This document shows, piece by piece, positions 12,201 through 24,200 of a stretch of DNA of 64,000 nucleotides; the stretch's first letter is position 1, and each line of letters begins with the position of its first letter. The notes beneath the pieces are model-generated. The model ran no database searches. It worked only from the letters and a program-made list of their open reading frames with translations, and was not told the DNA's origin. Source of the DNA: Sycon ciliatum (Eukaryota; Porifera; Calcarea; Leucosolenida; Sycettidae). The stretch covers positions 17,939,180-18,003,179 of the forward strand of contig NC_088645.1 of assembly GCF_964019385.1 (NCBI RefSeq). The letters are read 5' to 3'. A program made the position numbers and the translations under genes.

Positions 12201-15200
12201 CCGGGTACTGTACACTTGTACCTGATGGCACAACTCTTGCAACCGGGTCAGAGCCGGGTAGTGCGGCTACTGCTAGCCTGTCACAGTGTCAGTGTCTACA
12301 CCCTTGAAGTACACAAACTGTACTCGACATGTCCTGTACAGTACTCCCAACCGTATCACAAGTGACTTGGTGTTCTTTTTTCAGACTTGTTCGAGTACCC
12401 CCCCCCCCCCCCCCCCCCCAAACGAAGTCACTGACCCGGTTCTGAAGCAGATACTGATCATTGGTATAAGGATCTTTGTCTGATAATGGCTCTTCCTCAG
12501 TCTTGGATCGGCTGTCTTCTACTCTCGGTCGTTTGGCTTTTGAATGTGATGGTGGCGGAAATTCTGTTCCCCTGTCCGCCTCCACGTCGGATCCGAATAG
12601 TGTTTCATTGTTGCTCTCAAGTTTAGCGACTTCTTCAGTTTCGGCTCTGACCAAGTATGTGCGGCACGAGAAAAAATGACGTGCTCTACAAGCTGCGGTA
12701 GCGTCTGTCAACATATCCTCGAAGAGATCTCCACCCTGACTATGCACCTGTGCTGCTATTTTACTGGTGACCGAACACAAAATGTGATGGATGTCACCAT
12801 GTACTACTTGCAAAGCATCTAGGGCTTTCCTACTTCTATACGTGTACTTCTGGTTGAAGCTATTGTTTGAATTCACAGATGATTGATGTTCCATTGATGG
12901 TAGATATTCATGACCTTGTGCATATTTGTTTGCTCTTTATAGATTGTAGACGAGGAGATCCTCTGTGTTCATGGTGGTCTGTCTCCATTTGTCAAGACTC
13001 TAGATCAGGTATGGCCCTCTGTAGCTGCTGCTGCTGCTGTTGCTGTGGCAGTTGTTTTGTTGAAGCTACCAAACATGTTCAGCTCTGCCTGCACAATCCC
13101 TATCCTGAGCTGCTGTGGCGGCAGTGCATCACCCAACATTGCATGTTTTAGTATGTTCACAAAACAGTGCAAAGTGATCACCGGAGAGCTGTAATGGGTA
13201 GTGTACGGTATTGGTACCGCTGGTGTTTGCTAGTCATGGTGCTTATGCATAGCAATGGTTGTGGCATTGGTGATGGGGCACTGCTAGCAGAGGGGCCAAC
13301 ACATTCACGTCCATAATAGTAGCGACTTCAATCACGTGACCAAAAGGCAGAAATCCTTCGTCGTACGAATGTATGGTGCAAGCATGGCGTGCACGGAACA
13401 ATTTTTCTCTCGACGTTCTACGCCTGCCTACGCGTTATTCACGTATCTGGCGCCTTGGATTTTTACATGATGGGCAAGCACACACGAATAGCTTTCCAAC
13501 GGTGTGTCGCATGTCAAGAGTCATCGATTTTTGGATATATCGCTCCGTATTTTTAGTTTTCAAAGCAAACTTTCGGCATCTCAGCTACCTTGCCCGTCAA
13601 TGACCGAGTCACCATCGTGTTCAGAGCCCTCGAATTAGGCCTCGTTTACACGACAACGATTGAAAAACGTTTTTGTCAAAAACGTTTTCAAAAGAATACG
13701 CTTCCACAGATTTTGATAAGAGCGTTTAAACGACAACGCTGAAAAACGTTTCAAAAACGTTTCAAACGAAAAACGGCCTCAAAGTGTTTTTCAATTGTTT
13801 TAGTTCCGTTTCGTTCTCGTGTAAACGGCAAAAACGTTTTACTAGTACGAGCCTTGTACTCAAAACATGCCGCCGCCAGCCTGCGCCAGGCCAACTTTTT
13901 GCACGTGACCATTGCGCGCCGAAAAAAGTGTTGCAGTGTACACGATTATCGTTTTCGTGTAAACTGCAAAAACGTTTCGAAAACGATTGAAAAACGTTTT
14001 TCAATCGTTGTCGTGTAAATGAGGCCTTAGTTTAGATGGGTTCATGGTAAGGTTCTCCTCCGTAGCCGTTTTTAGCAGTTTGAAGAATTTGTGCGCAGCG
14101 GCTGAAGTCAGCTATGGAGTGCACTATTTTAACGGGCTCTGCGTGACGGAGCGAGCAGACCTTTGGCTTGTAAATCCGCTAGTAATGATTATGTTCTTCA
14201 CGTCAAGATTCTGGAGGTGCTTGAGCAGTGAGAAGGTGATTATTCCCGTAGCTATGCAGAAGACGTTACTTCAGTAACGTCTGGCGCTAGCCAGGGTCCA
14301 CACAGCTTTAATTCCCGTAGCTATGCAGAAGACGTTACTTCAGTAACGTCTGGCGCTAGCCAGGGTCCACACAGCTTTAATTTGGTGTTTGTTTGTTTGT
14401 TTGTTTGTGTCACGCCTGGCACTATCCGTATCTGACGGCAAAAAAGCATAGGATGTTATAAATTTTTCAATTCTCCTTTTTTTCAGGCATATCCTGGGAT
14501 TCGAACCCGCACTATCGCCCTACATGCATTCCCCCATACACTTCGCATTCATACCCATTCTTCCAAGTTGCGTTATGTTATTATCTTGTGGTTGAAAGCC
14601 CTATTTGAATATTGCGGGAAGCTGTATGTGGCCAGCTGTGTTTGATGGTACGGTACGGGAGACGGTGTCGTATTACCCTCGATCGTACCTGTCCCGTCCC
14701 TATCCCCTACCGTACCGTGCCATCAAAGACGGCTGGCCACAATGCATATAACCAAGAGTACATAACCCCCCAGAGTGTGCAACGTCGATCCAGCTCTGTG
14801 TAGGGTCTTGGTCGAGCGGAATCGGATCTTCTGATGTCATGCGTACACTTCACACCAGCGCAAGGCCGGTCTCGAGGCAGGGCACAATTGTTTTTGATCC
14901 AAGAGTACCCGCGACTCCCCGGGTTCCCCTCAGATGTGTACGGTATTATGACGCAAAGATCCGATTCCGCTCGACCAAGACCCTATGCAGAGCTGGATCA
15001 GGCGTTGCACACTCTGGGGGGTTATGTACTCTTGATATAACTCAAATAGGGCTTTCAAATGCAAGATCACAATGTGAAACAACTTGGAAGAATTAGTATG
15101 TATGCGAAGTGCATCGGGGGATGAATGCAGGGCGCGCGATAGTGCGGGTTCGAATCCCAGGTTATGTCTAAAAAAAAGGAATTTTTAAGTCATCAAGGCA

Positions 15201-18200
15201 AAAAAGCATAGCGTAGGGCCCTGAGCTTCCAAGCTCTCTCGTTTGGTGTTTGTTTGTGTGTTTGTTGGTGTCACGCCTGGCGCTATCCGTATCTGACGGC
15301 AAAAAAGCATAGGATGTTATAAATTTTTGAATTCTCCTATTTTTTTTTCAGGCATATCCTGGGATTCGAACCCACACTATCGCCCTACATGCATTCCCCC
15401 ATACACTTCGCATTCATACCCATTCTTCCAAGTTGCTTCACGTTATTATCTTGCGTTTGAAAGCCCTATTTGAATATTGCGGGCAGCTGCATGTGGCCAG
15501 CTGTGTTTGATGGTACGGTACGGGAGACGGTGTCGTATTACCCTCGATCGTACCTGTCCCGTACCTATCCCCTACCGTACCGTGCCATCAAAGACGGCTG
15601 GCCACATACAGCATATTCAAATAGGGCTTTCAAATGCAAGATCACAATGTGAAACAACTTGGAAGAATTAGTATGTATGCGAAGTGTACCGGGGGATGCA
15701 TGCAGGGCGCGCGATAGTGCGGGTTCGAATCCCAGGTCATGTCTTAAAAAAAAATGGATTTTTTTAAAGAATTTATAACATCCCTATGCTTTTTTTGTCT
15801 AGGTCATCAAGGCAAAAAAGCATAGCGTAGGGCCCTGAGCTTCCAAGCTCTCTCGTTTGGTATTTGTGTGTGTGTGTTTGTTTGTGTCACGCCTGGCGCT
15901 ATCCGTATCTGACGGCAAAAAAGCATAGGATGTTATAAATTTTTGAATTCTATTTTTTTTTCAGGCATATCCTGGGATTCGAACCCGCACTATCGCCCTA
16001 CATGCATTCCCCCATACACTTCGCATTCATACCCATTCTTCCAAGTTGCTTCACGTTATTATCTTGCGTTTGAAAGCCCTATTTGAATATTGCGGGCAGC
16101 TGTATGTGGCCAGCTGTGTTTGATGGTACGGTATGGGAGACGGTGTCGTATTACCCTCGATCGCACCTGTCCCGTACCTATCCCCTACCGTACCGTGCCA
16201 TCAAAGACGGCTGGCCACAATGCATATTCAAATAAGGCTTTAAAATGCAAGATCACAATGTGAAACAACTTGGAAGAATTAGTATGTATACGAAGTGTAT
16301 CGGGGGATGCATGCAGGGCGCGCGATAGTGCGGGTTCGAATCCCAGGTTATGTCTTAACCCTTTAAGAGCCACAGGAACTTTTCAAAAATCTGCATTTTT
16401 TCATGTTCCTCGGATCATAGCTTCAGTTCTACTCACTCAATCCTCACAATCTAGGGCTTCCTGGAAAGGTATTCGCGAGAGGAAGAGAATGAGGTCGATC
16501 ATGATAGCCAGCACACCGTCTATCCAGCGCTAGATCGCAGCGACAGTACGAAAAATGCCCCAAATGCGTCCAATTGCGTCCCGCTCCAGATATTTCATTC
16601 TACTCGATCGTGGAGTTCCAATTTTTTTGCTGTGTACCCTTGACAATATCAACAGTGAAACCCGTGCAAATTCAAGTAAACCAGCGTGACGAAAAGTCTC
16701 AAAAATCTCAATACTAAAGTCGCACTGCGCGCTTTTGAAATTGCCGCGATCGCGGCTCAACTTACGAGTGATTTATCTCGGGAACCGTTGCTCGCAGCGC
16801 TTCGCGGATTGTTTTTCCCGACAGGTGAGAGTTTTCTCTTCCCCCTGAATATTTCGATCGATGGATTTGAGCGAGATTAGACTGAGTTACGATCTTTTGA
16901 AGTTTTGCATTTGAATGCGTCGTTTACGACGCATTCAAGTATGGGGCGGCTCTTAAAGGGTTATAAAAAGGATTTTTTTAAAGAATTTATAACATCCCTA
17001 TGCTTTTTTTTTGTCTAGGTCATCAAGGCAAAAAAGCATAGCGTAGGGCCCTGAGCTTCCAAGCTCTCTCGTTCCTGTAGCTATGCAGAAGACGTTACTT
17101 CAGTAACGTCTGGCGCTAGCCAGGGTCCACACAGCTTTAATTTGGTGTTTGTTTGTGTGTTTGTTTGTTTGTGTCACGCCTGGCGCTATTTTGTATCTAT
17201 CCCGTACTGTACCGTACCAGCAAAGACAGCTGGCCACAATATTTTTGTTTGTTTGTGCCATCGACATGCCTGGCGCTATCCCGTACCTGTCCCGTATCAT
17301 CAAGAGTACGGTACCATCAAGAGAATGAGTATATATGCGAAGTGTATGGGGGCAATGCATTCAGTGCAGTAACATTAAATTTTGTGTGGATTTGTGTGCG
17401 AGGCCGAGATCCCACTAGCAGGCTGGCTGGGCCGCCTGTCGACCAGCCCGGAAATCGCATGTAGGCCGATAGCATAATAATTATAACGTATATACAGTCA
17501 TGTAGATGTATAGCAGGCAGTCATATTATGTAAACGACTCCCTGCTGTATGGGGAGATTTTCTGGAAAGAAATACGAAGTAGGGAGACGAGTAAATGCAA
17601 TCAGAATGGATGTTAGTTGCCGTCAGTATAACAATAATAATAAGAAGAAGAAGAAGAACGCCCGTGATCGGCAGAGTCAGCGCCGGTCCCAGGAAACGTC
17701 AGGACAGACATCCCGTCGACTCCAGAACGCCCGTCATCGGCAGAGTCGGCGCCGGTCCCATAGCTATGCAGAAGACGTTACTTGTACTTCAGTATCTCAT
17801 TGAAACGTTTTTGCAAAACAATGATTTAGCTAATCAAAGGAAAAAGCATTTCCATCAGTTCTAACAACATGCACGATGAGCTAGGCAACAAAGCATAGCG
17901 CAGGGCCCTGAGCTTCCAAGCTCTCTCGTTTGGTATTTGTGTGTTTGTTTGTGTGTTTGTTTGTTTGTGTCACGCCTGGCGCTATCCCGTATCTGACGGC
18001 AAAAAAATCATAGGGATGTTATAAATTTTTCAATTCTATTTTTTTCAGGCATATCCTGGGATTCAAACCCGCACTATCGCCCTAAATGCATTCCCCCATA
18101 CACTTCGCATTCATACCCATTCTTCCAAGTTGCTTCACGTTATGATCTTGCGTTTGAAAGCCCTATTTGAATATTGCGGGCAGCTGTATGTGGCCAGCTG

Positions 18201-21200
18201 TGTTTGATGGTACGGTACGGGAGACGGTGTCGTATTACCCTCGATCGTACCTGTCCCGTACCTATCCCTACCGTACCGTACCATCAAAGACGGCTGGCCA
18301 CAATGCATATTCAAATAGGGCTTTCAAATGCAAGATCATAATGTGAAGCAACTTGGAAGAATTAGTATGTATGCGAAGTGTATCGGGGGATGCATGCAGG
18401 GCGCAATAGTGCGGGTTCGAATCCCAGGTTGTCTTTAAAAAAAAGGAATTTTTTAAAGAATTTATAACATCCCTATGCTTTTTTTTGTCTAGGTCATCAA
18501 GGCAAAAAAGCATAGCGTAGGGCCCTGAGCTTCCAAGCTCTCTCGTTTCAATCCATCGGCATCGAAGCAGAGCACGTCCCGTCCAACATCTATGTGTACG
18601 ACGGTTTCTCCGTCACCCTCCAAGAACACCAATAACCCGCATATCGCGCATACATTCACTGTGTATGCATGATATTCATGAGGTCCGAGAAGCCCACTGT
18701 TGTGCCATCGCTCTGCATAAAATTGCATACTGTAAACCGGGGAAACTTTTGCGGCGTGCAACTTTAGCGTTTTGAAAAAACGCCCCTGTTAACGACGGGA
18801 AATTTTAGCGATTTGGTCTTTTCAGGTGGTTCTTTTTCCACACTTTCAGGACACAGACATGCTCATAGACACAGTTTCAACACGGTCGTACCATTGCAAA
18901 GCATTGCAATTGCAGAATATCGGGCAAAACACAACAGCACGATCATAATAGAACAGCACCACGCTTACAGTTTTACATGGCACAACTTCAAGAGAACAGA
19001 ATACGACGCTGCAAAATACGGAACGCAAAGCTGTAAGAAACGGAACACAAAACTGCTAGAGAACGGAACACAAAACTGCAAGAAACAGAACACAAAACTG
19101 CAAAAGAACGGATCGCAAAACACTGCAAAAACGGAATTCAAAGTTTTAAGAGAACGAAAAGGAACGCAACTTCAAGAGAACAGAACGGAGCCCTTGTACG
19201 CATGTACAACTCACTCTACCTCCACAACAGTTACTGGCAGAACCTCGGTGATTCCAGCCTTCTCGAATCCAAGCTTCAGGCACGAGGACGTTTTCAGACT
19301 GGCAATGGCGTCAATCAGCCACCTGGCGTGCTGCGGCTTCACTGTGGAGGCTTTCAAGTCAACCTTGACATTCTCCAGCTCCAATCCAGTGTCCAATGCT
19401 TCCTTAAAGGGGAAGTTAAGGCAAAAATTAAAATTTCACCAGTTGTAGTCTTCAGGGTGCTGAGTCGAATGGTCTTGGTCCGAGAAAGCTGAGACGCTCC
19501 CTTCCTACTTGAATCCCAATCGAAGTCACGCACTTCCACCGAAACTGGGTGACTGCGCCCTATTAGATGGGGATTTGTATGCAAAATGTCTCTAAAAGCG
19601 CCATTCCGTTCTTATAAGGCCATCATTTTTTATATCTATGTTTCGCGTCGTCCGTACGCATACGTTTTGATTTTTTTCGGAAAAAAATAAAAAACTCAAC
19701 CATGCACAGTTAGTGTACGATCGTGCGAGTCATCAGTGTGGACTGGTTGCATACGGCGAAGCTGGGATTCAGAAATGGCCTCGAGGCCAGCGTTGGTAAA
19801 TCGTTTGTTCGGCATCTGCGAGCAGTATTCTATGAGCTTACAACAGACCGCATCGATCGCCTCAAGCTGAGCGGATGCGTCGTTCCGGAGCTCTTTGCAC
19901 CTCTGCTGAAGGCTGAGTACAATAATCCAGCGAAGCATGGGCACCAACGGTTGCCTCCTCTGTCCAAAGTGATGCAGATCTTGTGCTTCGATGTACGATT
20001 TTTCTTTCGGATGTACACCATGCACGAGCTATTGTGCTATGTACAGTTTTATACACCTCTGATGAGCTTTTTTTTATTATTTTGCAACTTTTTATTTTTT
20101 TCCACCTCTCGCATATGATTCTTGAAGTTGAACTGACGCGAAACATAGATATAAAAAATGATGGCCTAAAAGCACGGATGACCGCGATTGGCCCATATGT
20201 TGTAGTCTTTTGGACGCTGAGTCGACTGGTTTTGGTCCGAAAAGGCTGCGATGCAGCGTTCCTCCTTTATTCCCAATCGAACATGGTTGAACAAGTGGTC
20301 ACGTGCTCCTGGGTGCCCAAATCACCTGGTCACCAAACCAGCAGGCGACAACTTTCACACCAAGGTTCACCTCGAGTGACAGGACTGCACCCAAAAAAGG
20401 TCAAACAGGCTAGTAAGTTGTACCCTGCAGGCACGGTGACCAGGTGACTGGCGTACGCAGGAGCACGTGACCGCTTGTTCAACCATGTTCGATTGGGAAT
20501 AAAGGAGGAACGCTGCATCGCAGCCTTTTCGGACCAAAACCAGTCGACTCAGCGTCCAAAAGACTACAACATATGGGCCAATCGCGGTCATCCGTGCTTT
20601 TATAAGAACGGAATGGCGCTTTTAGTGACATTTTGCATACAAATCCCCATCTAGTAGGGCGCAGTCACCCAGTTTCGGTGGAAGTGCGCGAGTTCGATTG
20701 GGATTCAAGTAGGAAGGGAGCGTCTCAGCTTTCTCGGACCAAGACCATTCGACTCAGCACCCCGAAAACTACAACTGGTGAAATTTTAATTTTTGCCTTA
20801 ACTTCCCCTTTAACTTCAACCGCATACCACTCCGAGAACTGGCGCTTCATGTCGGCTTTGAACACATCGTTCACGGCAAGATCCAATGGTTGCAGCTCAC
20901 CGGTAGAGCCTGCAGGGATGAAGATGCGACGGATGTTGTTGTCTTCCAGCTTCTTTCCTACAGACTCACATCGGTGAGCTGCAAACACATCACAAATCAT
21001 CAGAGCAGGCTGTGATGGCTTGTCATGAGCCTCACGCCATGACTTCACGTACGGCACGATAACAGCATCGATGTACTCAAGCATGGTCTGCTCTGTACTC
21101 CAGTGCGGCGCACTTTGCGATACATTCCAGTCATCCGGGAAGGTTACTTTCGGGTGGCACTTCTTCGTCTTCCCCTCGTACAGCACCTGGGGTGGCAGAA

Positions 21201-24200
21201 GACATCCGGACGCAGACACAGCCAGAAGGATTGTTATCTCTCGTTTGTCATCCTTCCCCACCACCGCGACTTGTTTGCTCCCCTTCTCTGCCAGGGTCCA
21301 GGAGCTTACTGGTACGAGCTTCGTGCCAGTCTGATCCCAATTGACGATCAGCTCAAGCGGAATCGAGTTCGTAGTCACTACCTCCTTTAGGGGTCGTCGC
21401 AAAAGTTTTCTGTCGTCCCTGAAACGAACATCGTTCATTTCGTACTTGGACCCCCTCCCCTCCCTCTGAAACGAACACAGCTTGCTATGCTGGACGACGA
21501 AAATCGCATGCATGTACATGTCATATGTACAGTGTCGGTCGACTTGCGATTTTGGCTCGCACCCCCTCCCCCCCCCCCCCCCCCCAAATGAATCATGTTC
21601 GTTTCAGGGACGACAAAAAACTTTTGCGACGACCCCTTACTTTCTCCAGGAAAGCAAGTTTCTGCGCCGGAAAGTCAGCAGGCAGTTTTCGAGCAGCCTT
21701 GGTAGCCTTCCGCTTCACAAATCCGTGACGCTGACGAAAGGAGTCGGCCCAGTCCTTCGTGAGGACAACTGTTCCGCCGTTTTCTCTCAACAGCAAGGGC
21801 TTACGGTGCGCGACGATTCCCTTCGCGCCAGCGATGATGATACTTGTGCTGACGCAGCCACCAGCTTGTCGCAAAGCCTTTACGTATTCAGCGACTTCAC
21901 CGTCCAGGTCGCCAAGCTTCGACATTAGAATTGTCTCAGCTAGCGGCTCGAAAAAACCCGAAGGCGATCCGACGTCGGAGAGCAGAGACATGAGACTCGA
22001 ACTAAATTCGCTCAGCAGAGTCAACTCGAGCGCGTGCATTTTGAACTCGTTTTTAGGGGTTTTCCCTGACTCGCGGCCCACGCAGCTACAGATAGTTCAC
22101 GTCATCGCAAAGGCATGTTTCTCAGCTCTCCAGTAAAAAAATTGAGCGATCTGTGATGCAATTTGTTGAAATGGCAGAGAATTTGAGTTGGGCGCTCGCA
22201 ATGCTAGCTCTGAAGCGCCGTATCGCGCTGCGGCGCTGGTTCTGTGGATCGAGTGATGGATTGCTGGCTATCGCTGTGTTCCTCTGGCCAAGAGCTTTCC
22301 AGAAAGCTCAAGATCACCAAAATCGGCCAAAGGACACCAAAGTTACGACCAGATAAGTAACTGAGCTCGCGTATGCAGCGCATTTCTTGAAATAATTGTG
22401 GGCCCTAAGGGGTCGTCCGCAATTATCGAAAGTTTTTTCCAATCCGTAGTAGCTTCGAAAGTGGGTGGGTGGGTCAAGGCCAGTTACGGATTGAAAAACT
22501 TCCGAAATGACACGTGCGCGTGCCACGTGTACGTCTACGTGTAGCCCCTGTTTTCCACGCACGGCTGCGCGCGAACTGTCTACTACAAATATTTTTGTAG
22601 TTCTGGCAGTTTCTGCGCCCCCGCGCGCGCTTCCTTGGCTGCTCCTAGATCCTGGGCCGGGGATCATAAAGTTCGGCGCATTCGACGGCGAGTCGACACT
22701 TTCTATTTTTGAGTTTCACTGTCTCCTTCGTCCAGAGTACCGTCTTCCATGCACTCCTTTGAAGTCCTTCCGTCTAGCGGTGGCGCTGACGACTGTTATT
22801 GACTATGTCCAGACAGGCGACGTTGTTTGGAAAGGCGGTGAAGAAGCAGCCCTTTTTCAAAACCGCTGGTGACTCTGATTATTACAGAACAATAAATTGC
22901 TTGTGGCAGTTGTCCAAGACGACGAACAAGGATGTATTCTTTGCCGAAGCGAAAAAGGACTGATTGAGTTTGTTCCATATGTGTTGGGTTGTGTGTTCAT
23001 CAATAATATTTTATTACGGACTGGGGGGGGGTGGGTGGGTGGGTGAGGAAAAATTTGAAGCTACTACGGATTGGAAAAAACATTCGATAATTGCGGACGA
23101 CCCCTAAAGGGTTAAAGTCTTTGGTGAAAATGCCAATTGATGGGGGCCTTTGTTTGTGTTTTTTAAACTTTTTTTTTCGTTCTGCGGTGCACTGTGCAGC
23201 ACGCGTTTGTGTTTGTATGACAACTGTATCACAGCTCATGTTCACATGAAGAAAAGACCGCAGGCGTTTGTCAGAAAGAATGGCATTTGGAACCTCTCCC
23301 GTGTGGTCCATTTGTGCACAGGGTTTTGTTTGTGTTCTCCCCTGACTGATATTTGGTGATGTGTGTATGTTCTTTGTTTTCGTCGTTGAAGGTTCGAACC
23401 ATTGAACGATGCATGGAGATTCCCCATCAAGGTGCATTCTGCGGTAAGTTTTTTTTTCATCTGCAGGCAAGTTGCCAGCATTAGCCCAACAGCATGAGAA
23501 TTATTATTTTTGTGTTTTCAAAATGCTGGTTGAATGAATCTCACTAGATTGCTGCATCATTTTCAACTCATTTTATGATGTGAGCGTTGGATGATTCGGA
23601 TGAGAGATCTCTGCATGCTGCTGTACAGCTGCACACAGTGACAGTCTCTGCTTACTGCATGTACAGACACTGTGTTCATAACGTGGAGATTGGTAATACA
23701 CTGTACTCTCTTGTATAAAGACTTGTCTCGCATACAAGACTATGTGAATCCAAGCCTGATTTTCAAGATGGAACATCGGCATGTAGGCCTGGTTTTAGTG
23801 TTGACATGATCTGCGTTGAAATACCAGGTTTTGAATCCCAACGTGATTTGAATAGAGGCCTAGCACTGACATCAGCGTCTACAGGTATAAGCCCAGCCTT
23901 TGTACGCAACGTTACGGTACGCATTCTATTCTGATAAGGGCCGGGTTCCACTGCGGCTCCGCTGCTTCGCAGCACTTGGCTGCATGCAGCGGAGCAGCGC
24001 GGTTCCACTGACTCTCGCCATTCGCGGTACCGCCATCGTGCTCCACATTTTGTTGATGACGTTTTGCCTTCTCTCGTGTTCTGGCCTGCCCAACGAATTA
24101 AACTTTGAATACGGAAATTCTCGCGTACAAAAACAGGTCGAGCCGCGACCGCGGCTCACAGTTTTTGATCAAGAATCGTAGCAAAAGCTCACGGTGAGCC

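Larger units (their letters stand above)
14242..18545. repeat. Array of large hairpin units with tRNA-like B boxes
   Basis: Four related units lie head to tail (roughly 14443-15190, 15300-15810, 15915-17030 and 18000-18510) with a partial unit near 17140-17330. Each is a long hairpin: a left arm of about 250 bp containing GGGATTCGAACCCGC, a loop with GTACGGTACGGGAGACGGTG, and an inverted right arm containing GCGGGTTCGAATCCCAGG. The latter matches the RNA polymerase III B box (GGTTCGAATCC), present in both orientations. Units are joined by GTTTGTTTG and TGTGTCACGCCTGGC blocks and by a 69-bp block, repeated in tandem at 14242-14380 and again near 17076, that contains the palindromic AGACGTTACTTCAGTAACGT. 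Units 1 and 3 carry insertions. No B-box strand shows a convincing tRNA cloverleaf, so I do not call tRNA genes. Confidence 0.75.
19211..22081 (-). mobile_element. Pogo/Tigger-like transposase gene split by two inserts
   Basis: Three minus-strand blocks encode one pogo-type transposase of about 404 residues. Block 1 (22081-21640) is the DNA-binding N-terminus, with a CENP-B-type HTH region around [19 protein letters not shown]. Block 2 (21386-20814) holds the DDE core: [11 protein letters not shown] (first Asp), [12 protein letters not shown] (second Asp) and [17 protein letters not shown] (third Asp), a DDD triad as in the pogo group. Block 3 (19403-19211) has [17 protein letters not shown] and a GFEKAGIT tail, as in Tigger proteins. 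The breaks are two insertions, 21390-21636 and 19408-20809. When each insert and one target duplication are set aside, the frame runs on without a shift, so the gene was intact when invaded. I could not find this transposon's own terminal repeats. Confidence 0.85.

Noticed and set aside
14242-18545. tRNA genes or a CRISPR-like array
   Set aside because: Only B-box-like sequence is present, with no matching A box or cloverleaf. The repeats are long hairpins in a eukaryotic intron, not short repeats with unique spacers.
19696-20146. Protein-coding gene inside the TTAA foldback
   Set aside because: Open frames exist on both strands, but with no known domain and no start or end support; kept only as a note in the element entry.
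22314-22667. Gene in the 696-bp Harbinger-like element
   Set aside because: The frames have no domain and one overlaps the terminal repeat; the element looks non-coding.
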